Shown piece by piece: positions 1-7,154 of a stretch of 15,362 bases of DNA. Below the pieces are notes generated by a model. The model searched no databases, was not told where the DNA came from, and worked only from the letters and a program-made list of their open reading frames with translations. The stretch is taken from the NCBI GenBank assembly GCA_003165615.1, contig PLWR01000704.1, forward strand, positions 1-15,362. The letters are read 5' to 3'. This DNA is from Acidobacteriota bacterium. GTDB taxonomy: Bacteria; Acidobacteriota; Terriglobia; UBA7540. The number at the start of each line of letters is the position of its first letter. Position 1 is the first letter of the stretch. The position numbers were made by a program, and so were the translations under genes.

Positions 1-1175
1 GTCTCACGATTGGGGTTCATGCTAAACTGCGTGGGGTATCCGACAAGCTGCGATTCGCCGGCATACTCGATGCCCATTTTGGCCAGCTCGGCAAATACGT
101 AAGCGTACATTGCGCCAGAAAGGTTCCAATAGGAATCGGGAATCACGATGGGGCCGCTTCGGTTGTCATCCGCGGCGATCGAACCCAGCTCGTTGGTGTC
201 CGTCTGCGTTTGCGGAGAAAGACGCTGACGGATGGATTCAACGTACCGCACCGTGTCCAGAAAATGATCCGCCTGCTCGAAGAAAGTGTACTGCTGGATT
301 TCCGGCGTCTGGTCAGCCGAAGGCGACGCGTAGAAATGGTAGGTGATCATGTCCAGGGGAATCCCCGGCTTATGATGGGCATGATTGAGGAAGTATTCAA
401 AATAGGCGGGACCTGACGAGGGCATTCCCAGGGCCAGGCCGACGAACTTCATGTGGGGCGCCACACGGTGTAGGGCTTCCACCACAGCGTCATAGCGCTC
501 CGTGTATTGCTGGGGGGTCGTCGTGTGCTCTAAGTCGACCTCGTTAAAGACCTCCCAGTAATCGATCTTGTAGTGGTGGTCTGCCTTGTGCCAGACGCCA
601 TATTCATCCTTGAAGCCGCCCAGCGTATACCAGCCCACCAGGCGCGCGTAATAGTCCGCCAACTCCTTCATGCTGGGATCGCGGAGCTCGGTCCCCTGGG
701 TGTAATTCCACTCGACCTCGTTGGGGTCGGCGGGGTAAGGAACCGGTTTGGGGGTCTTGAACATCCACTGGGGAATGGTGCTGAAATTCAACATCACCGA
801 GTGCCCGGCAGTGGCTTGCATGAAGTCCTCGGTCATGGGATCAATCAGGGAAAAATCCCAGAAAGTCTTGCCGTCTTTGGGCGGCTCCAGCTCCGCCACG
901 GCCAGCTTGGGATACGGTAACCAGGGAACGTAACGGACCGCGTCGCAGCCCAGGTCGTGCACCGCGCGGAAGGCGGGGTCGTGAATTGTCGATCCTCGCC
1001 GCAAGGGAGGGTTGACCACCACCTGAAACGTGGGCGTCATCCTGGAAATCCGGGAAACTTTGGTCCAATCCACCGTGACCTGAGTGGGATTCTCGGCAGC
1101 CTGCATGGCGCCGCGATTTAAGCTGGATAAAAACACTAGTGAAAACAGCGCGTGAATAAGTCTGGACTTTGTCAT
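1..1175 (-). CDS. Secreted clan GH-A glycoside hydrolase (GH39-like), C-terminus cut by window edge
   Basis: An open frame runs from ATG at 1175 to the window edge, giving 391 codons and no stop. AAAGGTGA lies just upstream of the ATG as ribosome-binding site. Residues 1-26 form a signal peptide (basic n-region, hydrophobic ALFSLVFLSSL, Ala-rich cleavage region), so the enzyme is probably periplasmic or secreted. The pattern is a (beta/alpha)8 clan GH-A hydrolase: YWEVFNEVD carries the likely acid/base Glu near residue 212, and TNELGS carries the likely nucleophile Glu near residue 329. A spacing of about 117 residues fits GH39-type beta-xylosidase-like enzymes. The probable role is hydrolysis of plant or microbial oligosaccharides, with retention if both Glu assignments hold. 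The substrate cannot be read from sequence, and another GH-A family is possible. Confidence 0.83.
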   Translation of the reverse strand, partial: MTKSRLIHALFSLVFLSSLNRGAMQAAENPTQVTVDWTKVSRISRMTPTFQVVVNPPLRRGSTIHDPAFRAVHDLGCDAVRYVPWLPYPKLAVAELEPPKDGKTFWDFSLIDPMTEDFMQATAGHSVMLNFSTIPQWMFKTPKPVPYPADPNEVEWNYTQGTELRDPSMKELADYYARLVGWYTLGGFKDEYGVWHKADHHYKIDYWEVFNEVDLEHTTTPQQYTERYDAVVEALHRVAPHMKFVGLALGMPSSGPAYFEYFLNHAHHKPGIPLDMITYHFYASPSADQTPEIQQYTFFEQADHFLDTVRYVESIRQRLSPQTQTDTNELGSIAADDNRSGPIVIPDSYWNLSGAMYAYVFAELAKMGIEYAGESQLVGYPTQFSMNPNRE

Positions 1176-1294
1176 GGGATCACCTTTGGGAAGATATTTA
1201 CGATTTGGCGGGCTAAAGAGAACATAGGACCCGGTTCAAGCAGGAGTAGCTTTTCCTGCGGTGGCGATGGGAGAGGTATCAATGCGGGCAACGC

Positions 1295-1309
1295 CTTGCC
1301 ACCGGCAAG
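1295..1309. promoter_or_regulatory. Inverted repeat upstream of the glycoside hydrolase gene
   Basis: CTTGCC and GGCAAG form a perfect 6-bp inverted repeat around a 3-base spacer, about 120 bp upstream of the hydrolase start. It shares the CTTGC/GCAAG core with the palindromes at 1359-1379. It could be an operator or a small hairpin; no T-tract follows on either strand, so a terminator is unlikely. Confidence 0.3.
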
Positions 1310-1358
1310 CATGTCCGTGCCTCAGAAACGGCGCCCATGATATATGAGTGTGGGGGTG

Positions 1359-1379
1359 GCAGCAAGGCTTGCTGCAAGC
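1359..1379. promoter_or_regulatory. Two overlapping palindromes between the small ORF and the glycoside hydrolase
   Basis: The arms GCAGCAAG and CTTGCTGC (1359-1375) pair perfectly around one base. Overlapping them, GCTTGC and GCAAGC (1367-1379) pair around one base. Such short-spaced palindromes are more typical of a protein-binding operator than of a terminator. They sit about 185 bp upstream of the glycoside hydrolase start, where a transcription factor could act. The assignment rests on symmetry only. Confidence 0.3.
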
Positions 1380-1419
1380 GCGAACAAATACCCAGGGGTG
1401 CGAAACTCATGACGGCACG

Positions 1420-1638
1420 TCAGGGGCGGCGCGGTTTGCCAGTAGACTTCGGAGCAGATTTCTTGTTCACATGCAAAGAACCAGTCTTGTGATCACTGAT
1501 GCGCTGGCGCTTGCCGGTGTCGTGCCGGGCGGGCGTATCGGGTGCGGGTGGGACTCCGTCGGCCCGGCGGTCACCCACCCGGCGATCCATGCGCTTCCGG
1601 CCTTCCCGGCGCCTGTGTTGCTTTCGCTTGTCGCTCAA
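1420..1638 (-). CDS. Small arginine/lysine-rich hypothetical protein, TTG start
   Basis: A 72-residue frame follows the alcohol dehydrogenase stop by about 20 bases. A GTG two codons earlier touches the Shine-Dalgarno directly, so I chose TTG at 1638, which sits 5 nt from a clean AGGAG (1644-1648). The product begins with a dense Arg/Lys/His stretch and stays basic throughout, with a Pro/Ala-rich middle. No signal peptide, membrane segment or recognised domain is visible. A nucleic-acid-binding role fits the charge but is not shown. The well-placed ribosome-binding site and tight spacing after the dehydrogenase argue for a real gene; chance translation of GC-rich DNA, which yields Arg-rich ORFs, is the alternative. 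Confidence 0.45.
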   Translation of the reverse strand: MSDKRKQHRRREGRKRMDRRVGDRRADGVPPAPDTPARHDTGKRQRISDHKTGSLHVNKKSAPKSTGKPRRP

Positions 1639-1658
1639 GTTCACTCCTGTATCCTACG

Positions 1659-2681
1659 CTAGGATGTTGAAATCGTGAGGACCACGCGGTACTCCGCCTT
1701 GCCGCTGATCATCCGTTCGTATGCCTCGGGGGCGCGATCCAAGGGAAACTTTTCAATCATGGGCCGCACGCCGGTAAGGACGGCGAAATTGAGCGTATCC
1801 TCGGAATCCGCCGACGTGCCGGAAGGCCAGCCCTGAAGGCTTTTGCGCCCCATGATCAACTGGATGGGGGTTACCTGAATGGGCTCCATGCTCGCGCCCA
1901 CCACCACCATCTTGCCATTCGTGCCCAGACCATCGAACAGCGCCGTCATGGCGTGGCCACTGGGCGCGGTGGCCAGAATTACCCGCGCGCCCCCCAACCT
2001 TTTCAATTCTTCGGCGGGATTGGAGGCCTGGCTGTCGATGTAATGGTGCGCGCCGAGCTTCCTTGCCAATGCCGCATTGTCCGCCCCTCGGCTGACGGCT
2101 GCCACCTTACATCCAAACTTGTTTGCGAATTGAATTCCCAGGTGGCCCAACCCACCAACACCTTGTATCGCCACCAGGTCGCCGGGCCGCGCGCCACTGT
2201 GCCGCAAAGCATTGTAGGTGGTGATGCCCGCGCAAAGCAACGGAGCGGCTTCTTCCACGGAAATGCCATCGGGCATCAACGCCAATGCGTCTGCAGGGGC
2301 CACCATGTACTCCGCGTAGCCGCCGTCGTAACTAATCCCGGGAGTCGGCAGGTACTCGCAGTTAATGAATTCCCCCCGGCGGCAGGCGTGGCACTGGCCA
2401 CAGTGGCCGCCATACCATCCCACGCCCACCCGCTGACCCTTCACCCAGCCGGATACCCCGGGCCCGACCTCGTCAACAACCCCGGCAATTTCATGGCCCG
2501 GCACGCGCGGGTATTGGATGCCCGGCCAAATACCTTCCTTCGTAAGCGCATCGCTGTGGCAGATGCCACACGCCTGCACGCGCACCCGTACCTGCCCTTG
2601 TATGGGTTGCGGCACTTCGCGTTCAACCAGTTCAATCGGCCCCCCTGGCCCGGTTACTTGCGCCGCCTTCATCTTTGCCAT
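1659..2681 (-). CDS. Zinc-dependent alcohol dehydrogenase (MDR superfamily)
   Basis: This 340-residue protein has full MDR length and catalyses NAD(P)-dependent alcohol/aldehyde interconversion. Catalytic zinc ligands are visible as Cys41 in CGICHSD, His63-Glu64 in GHEIAG, and Cys150 in LLCAG. The structural zinc site is Cys94, Cys97, Cys100 and Cys108. The Rossmann nucleotide loop is GVGGLGH at about 174-180. The start is ATG at 2681, preceded by a strong AAGGAGGA about 6 nt away. It resembles the AdhP/cinnamyl-alcohol-dehydrogenase group of zinc ADHs, but the substrate cannot be assigned. It is followed closely by the small basic ORF at 1420-1638 on the same strand. All key residues are present and the gene looks intact. 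Confidence 0.93.
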   Translation of the reverse strand: MAKMKAAQVTGPGGPIELVEREVPQPIQGQVRVRVQACGICHSDALTKEGIWPGIQYPRVPGHEIAGVVDEVGPGVSGWVKGQRVGVGWYGGHCGQCHACRRGEFINCEYLPTPGISYDGGYAEYMVAPADALALMPDGISVEEAAPLLCAGITTYNALRHSGARPGDLVAIQGVGGLGHLGIQFANKFGCKVAAVSRGADNAALARKLGAHHYIDSQASNPAEELKRLGGARVILATAPSGHAMTALFDGLGTNGKMVVVGASMEPIQVTPIQLIMGRKSLQGWPSGTSADSEDTLNFAVLTGVRPMIEKFPLDRAPEAYERMISGKAEYRVVLTISTS

Positions 2682-2692
2682 GAGAATCCTCC
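2676..2692 (-). promoter_or_regulatory. Strong ribosome-binding site of the alcohol dehydrogenase gene
   Basis: Read on the minus strand, AAGGAGGAT ends a few bases before the ATG at 2681. This near-consensus Shine-Dalgarno fixes the start and predicts efficient translation. Confidence 0.7.
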
Positions 2693-2758
2693 TTAAGAGA
2701 AGTTTGTGGATCGGGACGTATGCATGCGACAGTACTCAATAAACCTGGAAGTGTAAGA

Positions 2759-2769
2759 GGTGGACCACC
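2759..2769. promoter_or_regulatory. Short palindrome upstream of the alcohol dehydrogenase
   Basis: GGTGG and CCACC pair around a single A, about 80 bp upstream of the dehydrogenase start. It may be an operator half-site pair; the evidence is symmetry and position only. Confidence 0.2.
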
Positions 2770-2872
2770 CCTCAAGAATGCACGCCCATGCCAAGGTCAC
2801 TCTTGCTGTGTACATAGTAATAGATGCGATCACCGGGATTGGCGATTCGTGGCTGGGGCACAGGAGGATCGC

Positions 2873-2917
2873 TGGTGGACCTGGGGAGGATCGAACTCCC
2901 GACCCCATGGTTGCAAA
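2873..2917 (-). tRNA. tRNA-Ala(TGC) 3' fragment, likely attachment-site remnant
   Basis: On the minus strand the bases correspond to tRNA nucleotides 32-76. They are the anticodon loop TTTGCAA (anticodon TGC), anticodon 3' stem CCATG, a 5-nt variable loop GGGTC, a perfect T-arm GGGAG/TTCGATC/CTCCC, the acceptor 3' strand CAGGTCC, the discriminator A, and encoded CCA. The base after the loop (2918 onward) should continue as the 5' anticodon stem CATGG but reads CGGGA, and no D-arm or 5' acceptor strand follows. The gene is therefore broken exactly at the anticodon loop, a known crossover point for tyrosine integrases that target tRNA genes. It cannot make a functional tRNA. The sequence upstream of the fragment (above 2917) would be the inserted side. 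Confidence 0.8.
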
Positions 2918-3541
2918 TCCCGCGTAGCAAGTCTATCTGATTGATTTTACAGCACGGCTGGCAACCGAAAACACGCAAAAACACCCCAGGAACGGTCAAG
3001 TGGTACTCAAATGGTACTCGTTTTTCAACCTTCCCTGGTTAGCTAGGAAACATCGTCGCTGCCGAGAAACCTCCGGCGACGAGAGCTGACTAACCTTGTC
3101 CTAAGGCGAGAAGCTATGAACAAAAGGGACAAGGAAATTGTCTTGTCGCCCGCCAGGACCCATCGGGCTGGAATTTCAATAGGTCGCCTTGCAGTGTTAA
3201 CATTGGCGAGAAGCGTCGTGCAACCCAAGATCGGGCCGCTGCACTTGCAGGATACAACTACCTGCCGGCTTGGACCCAGGCATTGAGTGGCCCAGCTCAA
3301 CTGCAGAGCACCTCGCGAAGCATTGGAATCCACGGCACGAATAATTAAGCTTCGCCCGTCGGGATCTTTCAGCGCCGAAACTCGATCGACCGCAGTGAGC
3401 GGTTTATTCGCTGGGGGCGTCAGGGATCAGGAGGGCTACAGGAGAGGCGCTTTCAAGCCATCCTAAGCACGACAGGACACATTTCACCGCCAGAACCAAC
3501 CTTCATTCAAGCCAGTAACTCTCGCCGACTATGCACTTTCT
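2918..3541. other. Non-coding stretch between the tRNA-Ala fragment and the radical SAM gene
   Basis: I see no convincing gene here. The longest minus-strand frame (3043-3333, 96 codons) has no recognisable domain and an atypical residue mix rich in Ser, Arg and Cys. A pair of direct repeats TGGTACTC lies at 3001-3008 and 3012-3019. No clear rho-independent terminator was found for the radical SAM gene that ends at 3542. The stretch may be the worn end of an integrated element. Confidence 0.5.
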
Positions 3542-5695
3542 TTAATGCATCCTGAGATTTGGCGAGACACAGTCCTTTTGGGGGGGCGGAGGCAGATGGC
3601 AGAGCTTGTAGTCAGCGGGCCTCGCGTCAGTTGGGCTCGGTCTGACGCGCACCTCTCGTTCATAAATCGCGACCAGCCCTTCATCGCGTAGGCTCTCCAG
3701 CAGACACCTGACGGCGTACGGGCGCAAACGTGCCGGGCAATGAAATTGCGCCGCCATCCGCGCAGTGATTTCCTTCACCGCATGGTTGCCGTCGCACAAT
3801 TCCAGTACCCGGGCCACCAGCGGGGCGATTTTGATCAACTGCCGGGCGCCATCGGAAGACACTTCGGTGCGATAGTACTTGCGCCTTCGCCGTGCCACTA
3901 GAGGTTCATCCCGTTTCAAAGCATCGATAACTTCCTGGATATCCCAGTTGAGTTGTAGAACATCAACGTGGCGCTCGCGAATGGGAATTTGATTCCTCAG
4001 AACCGGGCCGGAGAGCGGCTCGCGTTTAGTTGGGGCGACATCGACGGCATCAGCAGTTATAAGCGCTCGGTGATAGCTGACTAGGGCATGAACGGAGGGG
4101 TTTGCAAAATCCTTCAGGCGCTCTACGAGAAACTGAATGAAGTCATTCCGGGACGCTTCCCGCATGTAGTAATGGCGCATGCTCCACCCGCTCAAATCCG
4201 GGTGAAGGACTTGGCGGCGCTCGCGCCAGGAGTCGAATATCTCAAGCACACCCGGATGCCGATGCAGAGCCACCAGCAGCCAGCGCAGCCTCTCAGACGC
4301 CATCAGCAGAAACTCCCGCAATTCCAGGAGGCGGGCACGCTCCAGTCCAGGTGTTGGCAGCAGATAAAAGTTGGGAAAGATTTGAGGATAAGCACGGATC
4401 AATTCGCGATCCGCCGCATTTTGTATCCGCCCCTGGTGCGAAATATCTGAGCAGAGATCTTCCAGAATCATTTGATTCTGGTGCCGGGAGTGGATGGGTG
4501 TTCCCGCCAAGGGAGCCAGAATGTTGAGTTGCGGCGAAGAATTTAGATGCCGCAGGGAATGCATGTACATGTCGACCGTTTCCCTCAGGTCGGCCTCGGT
4601 CTCTTCCGGGAATCCCGTAATGAGGGCAACGGTAGTGTCCACACCAAGCCGTTCGGCAGTGGTGATAACCTTCCTCGATTGAACTGGGTCCAAGCCCTTG
4701 TCAATAACTTCCTGCATGCGTAGAGACCCCGTCTCAACGCCGAAGAAGACTCCGTTGCAGCCGGCTCGCGTCATCAACTCAAGTAGTTCTTTGTCCACGC
4801 AGTCGGTGCGGGCACTGCAGGCCCACTGGAAACCTTCTCCGGACTCGAGCATGGCCTCACAGAAGGCCACCACCCGGCGGCGATCGACGGTGAACATGTC
4901 GTGGACCAGGTCAAATTCACGGATGCCGTACGCGGCCGCAACAGCCCGCATATCGGCCAGCATCCGTTGCGGCGACTTGACCCGGAACTTGCGGCGGAAA
5001 AAATCATTGGTCGAACAGAAGGTGCAGGCAAACGGGCAGCCGCGACCGAGTTCCAAGGATGCATATTCGGCGCCGTTCAGGTCGTTGGTCAGATAATAGG
5101 CGGGGAGGGGCAGATCATCCAGACTATCTATCACTGGGGCGTCGGCGTTTCGCTGTGGTCCGAAAGGTGAGCGGTAAGTGAGACCGGGAACGGTAGCAAA
5201 GCGGCGCTTTCCGCTCCACTCCTCCAGGAAGAGGGGAAGCGTCAGATCGGCTTCCCCGCGCAGGACAAAGTCCACAAATGGGAAAGCGGCAAGAGTCGCC
5301 ACATCCACGACGGATGCTTGCGGTCCACCCAAAAGGATCGTGCAGCCCGGCGTCGCCCGCTTGACCGCATCCGCAATCCGAAGCGTTAGCGGATAGCTGC
5401 TGCAAATGCTGCTGAATCCGAATAAATCGGCTCCAGAGGCGGCAATTCGCCTGGCGACCCAGGTCGGGAACGACGCCAGTCCACCGTCCGTGCCTTCGGC
5501 GTGATACTCCGCGTATGCGCTGTCCAGGTTAAAGACTTTGGGCCTGCTCCCGATTCGATCCAACACAGCAGCCAGCGCCAGAACGCCCAACTTGGGGTTG
5601 CGGGCGGAATCCCGAACTTCGCGGCTTGCCGCGTCGACGGGATCTTCAAAATCAGTGGAAACCGCAGCCGTTACTAGACAAACGTTATCAATCAA
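3542..5695 (-). CDS. B12-binding radical SAM enzyme with C-terminal PqqD-like (RRE) domain
   Basis: This 717-residue protein has three parts. Residues about 30-165 are a cobalamin-binding-type Rossmann domain containing LLGGPQAS, but no canonical DxHxxG is visible. About 205-420 is a radical SAM barrel with the [4Fe-4S] motif CPFACTFC (Cys220, Cys224, Cys227). After a linker helix region, about 605-680 resembles PqqD/RiPP recognition elements, with VLELCDGNHAVKEI and a final LRDEGLV. Such enzymes do radical chemistry, often methylation or C-C/C-S bond formation, and PqqD-like domains usually bind a peptide leader. The start is TTG at 5695, three bases after the stop of the repeat peptide gene and in the same frame. 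The residues after it match normal family N-termini. The C-terminal 35 residues are Pro-rich and unassigned. The substrate is unknown. Confidence 0.85.
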   Translation of the reverse strand: MIDNVCLVTAAVSTDFEDPVDAASREVRDSARNPKLGVLALAAVLDRIGSRPKVFNLDSAYAEYHAEGTDGGLASFPTWVARRIAASGADLFGFSSICSSYPLTLRIADAVKRATPGCTILLGGPQASVVDVATLAAFPFVDFVLRGEADLTLPLFLEEWSGKRRFATVPGLTYRSPFGPQRNADAPVIDSLDDLPLPAYYLTNDLNGAEYASLELGRGCPFACTFCSTNDFFRRKFRVKSPQRMLADMRAVAAAYGIREFDLVHDMFTVDRRRVVAFCEAMLESGEGFQWACSARTDCVDKELLELMTRAGCNGVFFGVETGSLRMQEVIDKGLDPVQSRKVITTAERLGVDTTVALITGFPEETEADLRETVDMYMHSLRHLNSSPQLNILAPLAGTPIHSRHQNQMILEDLCSDISHQGRIQNAADRELIRAYPQIFPNFYLLPTPGLERARLLELREFLLMASERLRWLLVALHRHPGVLEIFDSWRERRQVLHPDLSGWSMRHYYMREASRNDFIQFLVERLKDFANPSVHALVSYHRALITADAVDVAPTKREPLSGPVLRNQIPIRERHVDVLQLNWDIQEVIDALKRDEPLVARRRRKYYRTEVSSDGARQLIKIAPLVARVLELCDGNHAVKEITARMAAQFHCPARLRPYAVRCLLESLRDEGLVAIYEREVRVRPSPTDARPADYKLCHLPPPPQKDCVSPNLRMH

Positions 5696-5698
5696 AAT

Positions 5699-5947
5699 TC
5701 ATTTCTTCTTGGCCGGGTGACGGTCGCATTTGCGTCTGTGCTTATGCCATTCTTGACGGAGACTAACCTTCGCCGCATCCCCAGAATCGACCGCATCGGC
5801 TTTGCGTTTGTGCTTATGCCATTCTTGCACGCGCTCGACCTTCACCGCTTCCACATGATCGACCGCATCAGTCCCGGCTTCCTGGCGAACCGCGCGCTTG
5901 ACTGCACGCTTCACTTGTTTCCTACTGCTCGGCTTTTTGGTTTTCAT
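5699..5947 (-). CDS. Small basic peptide with two tandem 24-residue repeats; candidate substrate of the adjacent radical SAM enzyme
   Basis: This 82-residue protein is very rich in Lys, Arg and His. Residues 1-25 are a Lys/Arg-rich N-terminus. Residues 26-49 and 50-73 are two tandem 24-residue repeats sharing DAVD, A-KV and QEWHKH(K/R)RK, with Trp43 and Trp67 in register. A single Cys74 and a Lys-rich tail follow. The corresponding DNA repeat is 72 bp (5729-5800 and 5801-5872). I chose ATG at 5947; no good Shine-Dalgarno precedes it, and a TTG at 6025 inside the upstream gene is a possible longer start. It lies 46 bases after the glutaminase-like gene and 3 bases before the radical SAM gene. 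Inference: a RiPP-like precursor or other modification substrate. The alternative is a histone-like nucleic-acid-binding protein. Confidence 0.7.
   Translation of the reverse strand: MKTKKPSSRKQVKRAVKRAVRQEAGTDAVDHVEAVKVERVQEWHKHKRKADAVDSGDAAKVSLRQEWHKHRRKCDRHPAKKK
5729..5872 (-). repeat. Two-copy 72-bp tandem repeat inside the basic peptide gene
   Basis: The two units (5801-5872 and 5729-5800) are in frame and encode the 24-residue repeats. They are best conserved over the codons for QEWHKH; the same 15-base string complementing this region occurs at 5741 and 5813. The units differ at many other positions, so this is an old duplication kept under selection at the motif rather than a recent slippage event. 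Confidence 0.85.
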
Positions 5948-5993
5948 AATGGGCGGAATGCTAATGCCCGGTTCCCGCAAAAACAAGAGGAAT

Positions 5994-7121
5994 TTACTTT
6001 TCGGTGAAACTCGACGGTCCGGCAATCACCGCACTCGCCGATGCGCCCTCAAGGCATTTCGCGTATGGGGGCGGTGGAGGTCCGTGCGCGCCACACCGCC
6101 GCCGTAAAGCCGCGCGGTAATGGGCCAAATCTTTCTCCGTCTTGGTGTAAGTTGGGTCGTACCGGAATCTCTCGTTCATTTGCGGTAGATACGGTTCCGA
6201 TGACGTAAACTTCTGGTCGCATGGGCGATTCCCCTGCACTGCCACCCAGTTCTGCACCGGGACTGGCCCGGGAAAAAGCGATGGGTCGACGATATAGAGT
6301 TGCGGGCCCAGCGGGCCCGCAGTGTCCACCTGTAGTACCGGCGCGACGTGGAACCACCACGAAACTTCGCAACGCGGCTCGTTCGGTGTTTTCACCGTCA
6401 GGTGCCCGAAATTCCAAATTTTGCCTGGCTCATCTCCGTCAGCGATAATTAATCTGCACATCTGGTGGGCGCGGGCGTAGCAACCGTCGCGCGCGTACAG
6501 AAACGGAATACACGGCGGAGCGCCGGTTTTAGGGTTACAGGACTGGCAGTGAACCATGCCAAACAGAGCTGTTGCCCTCTGGAGCGTCACCGGTCGAAGC
6601 CGTGGGGCCACTAATGCCGGCGCAGTTCCTTCGGCTTCACGGAGCGCCGGCCCGGTAGGGTTTGGAGCTAACCGGATATCAACAATCTCCTCTTCCTCAT
6701 CATTCTCCGTCACGATGATCATGGCCTGCTGCTCATGAGCCTCCCGCAGAATCTTCTGGAAGTCAGGGTAAAGCGGATTCGACGGCTGGATGCTAAACCG
6801 GCGCTGCGAGGAATCCAACGCAAAGTTCAGCTCACCGCCAGGATCTTGCTCAAGGTAATGCAGGTGTCCGGTCACCGGGACCTGGACGTCCGTGATCATC
6901 TGGCTCTCCGGATTCACTTCCACATACACATTCAGAGAGGCCTGGTGAAGTTCTTGGAGCACGTCGGCATAAGTTGCGGATAGTTCGGATTTTGGATCGA
7001 GATAGGCGATTTGTTTGTCATCAAAGTGCACCCTGACGGGAGCCGACAATGTCCTGACGAACGGGGTTATTTTCGGTGCGAAACTGTGGATGCGGGCGAC
7101 AATCACCTTTTGGGTCGGCAT
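5994..7121 (-). CDS. Protein-glutaminase family enzyme (Cys-His-Asp deamidase), cytoplasmic
   Basis: This 375-residue protein starts at ATG 7121, 5 nt after GGAGGT; an upstream in-frame GTG lies inside that ribosome-binding site and is rejected. The C-terminal half matches protein-glutamine glutaminases (Gln_deamidase_2-type fold), which convert protein Gln side chains to Glu. The triad is Cys214 in DGCYARAH, His258 in WWFHVAP and Asp279 in IVDPSLF. The N-terminal half holds two diverged copies of a roughly 50-residue module (about 33-82 and 102-153), separated from the enzyme domain by a Pro/Ala-rich linker. Unlike the known secreted enzymes there is no signal peptide, so it should act in the cytoplasm. 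It sits 33 bases after the kinase stop and 46 bases before the basic peptide gene. A transglutaminase- or protease-like reaction with the same triad is the alternative. Confidence 0.85.
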   Translation of the reverse strand: MPTQKVIVARIHSFAPKITPFVRTLSAPVRVHFDDKQIAYLDPKSELSATYADVLQELHQASLNVYVEVNPESQMITDVQVPVTGHLHYLEQDPGGELNFALDSSQRRFSIQPSNPLYPDFQKILREAHEQQAMIIVTENDEEEEIVDIRLAPNPTGPALREAEGTAPALVAPRLRPVTLQRATALFGMVHCQSCNPKTGAPPCIPFLYARDGCYARAHQMCRLIIADGDEPGKIWNFGHLTVKTPNEPRCEVSWWFHVAPVLQVDTAGPLGPQLYIVDPSLFPGPVPVQNWVAVQGNRPCDQKFTSSEPYLPQMNERFRYDPTYTKTEKDLAHYRAALRRRCGAHGPPPPPYAKCLEGASASAVIAGPSSFTEK

Positions 7122-7154
7122 AAGCACCTCCAGAGTTGTTCAAGAGTATCCGCT

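Noticed and set aside
1953..2696. 247-codon plus-strand frame
   Set aside because: It is antisense to the alcohol dehydrogenase, which has all its zinc ligands and a strong ribosome-binding site.
2873..2945. Intact tRNA gene on the minus strand
   Set aside because: The 5' anticodon stem, D-arm and 5' acceptor strand are absent, so only nucleotides 32-76 are present.
3043..3333. 96-codon minus-strand frame downstream of the radical SAM gene
   Set aside because: It has no recognisable domain, ribosome-binding site or conserved-looking composition, and lies in a region I judge non-coding.
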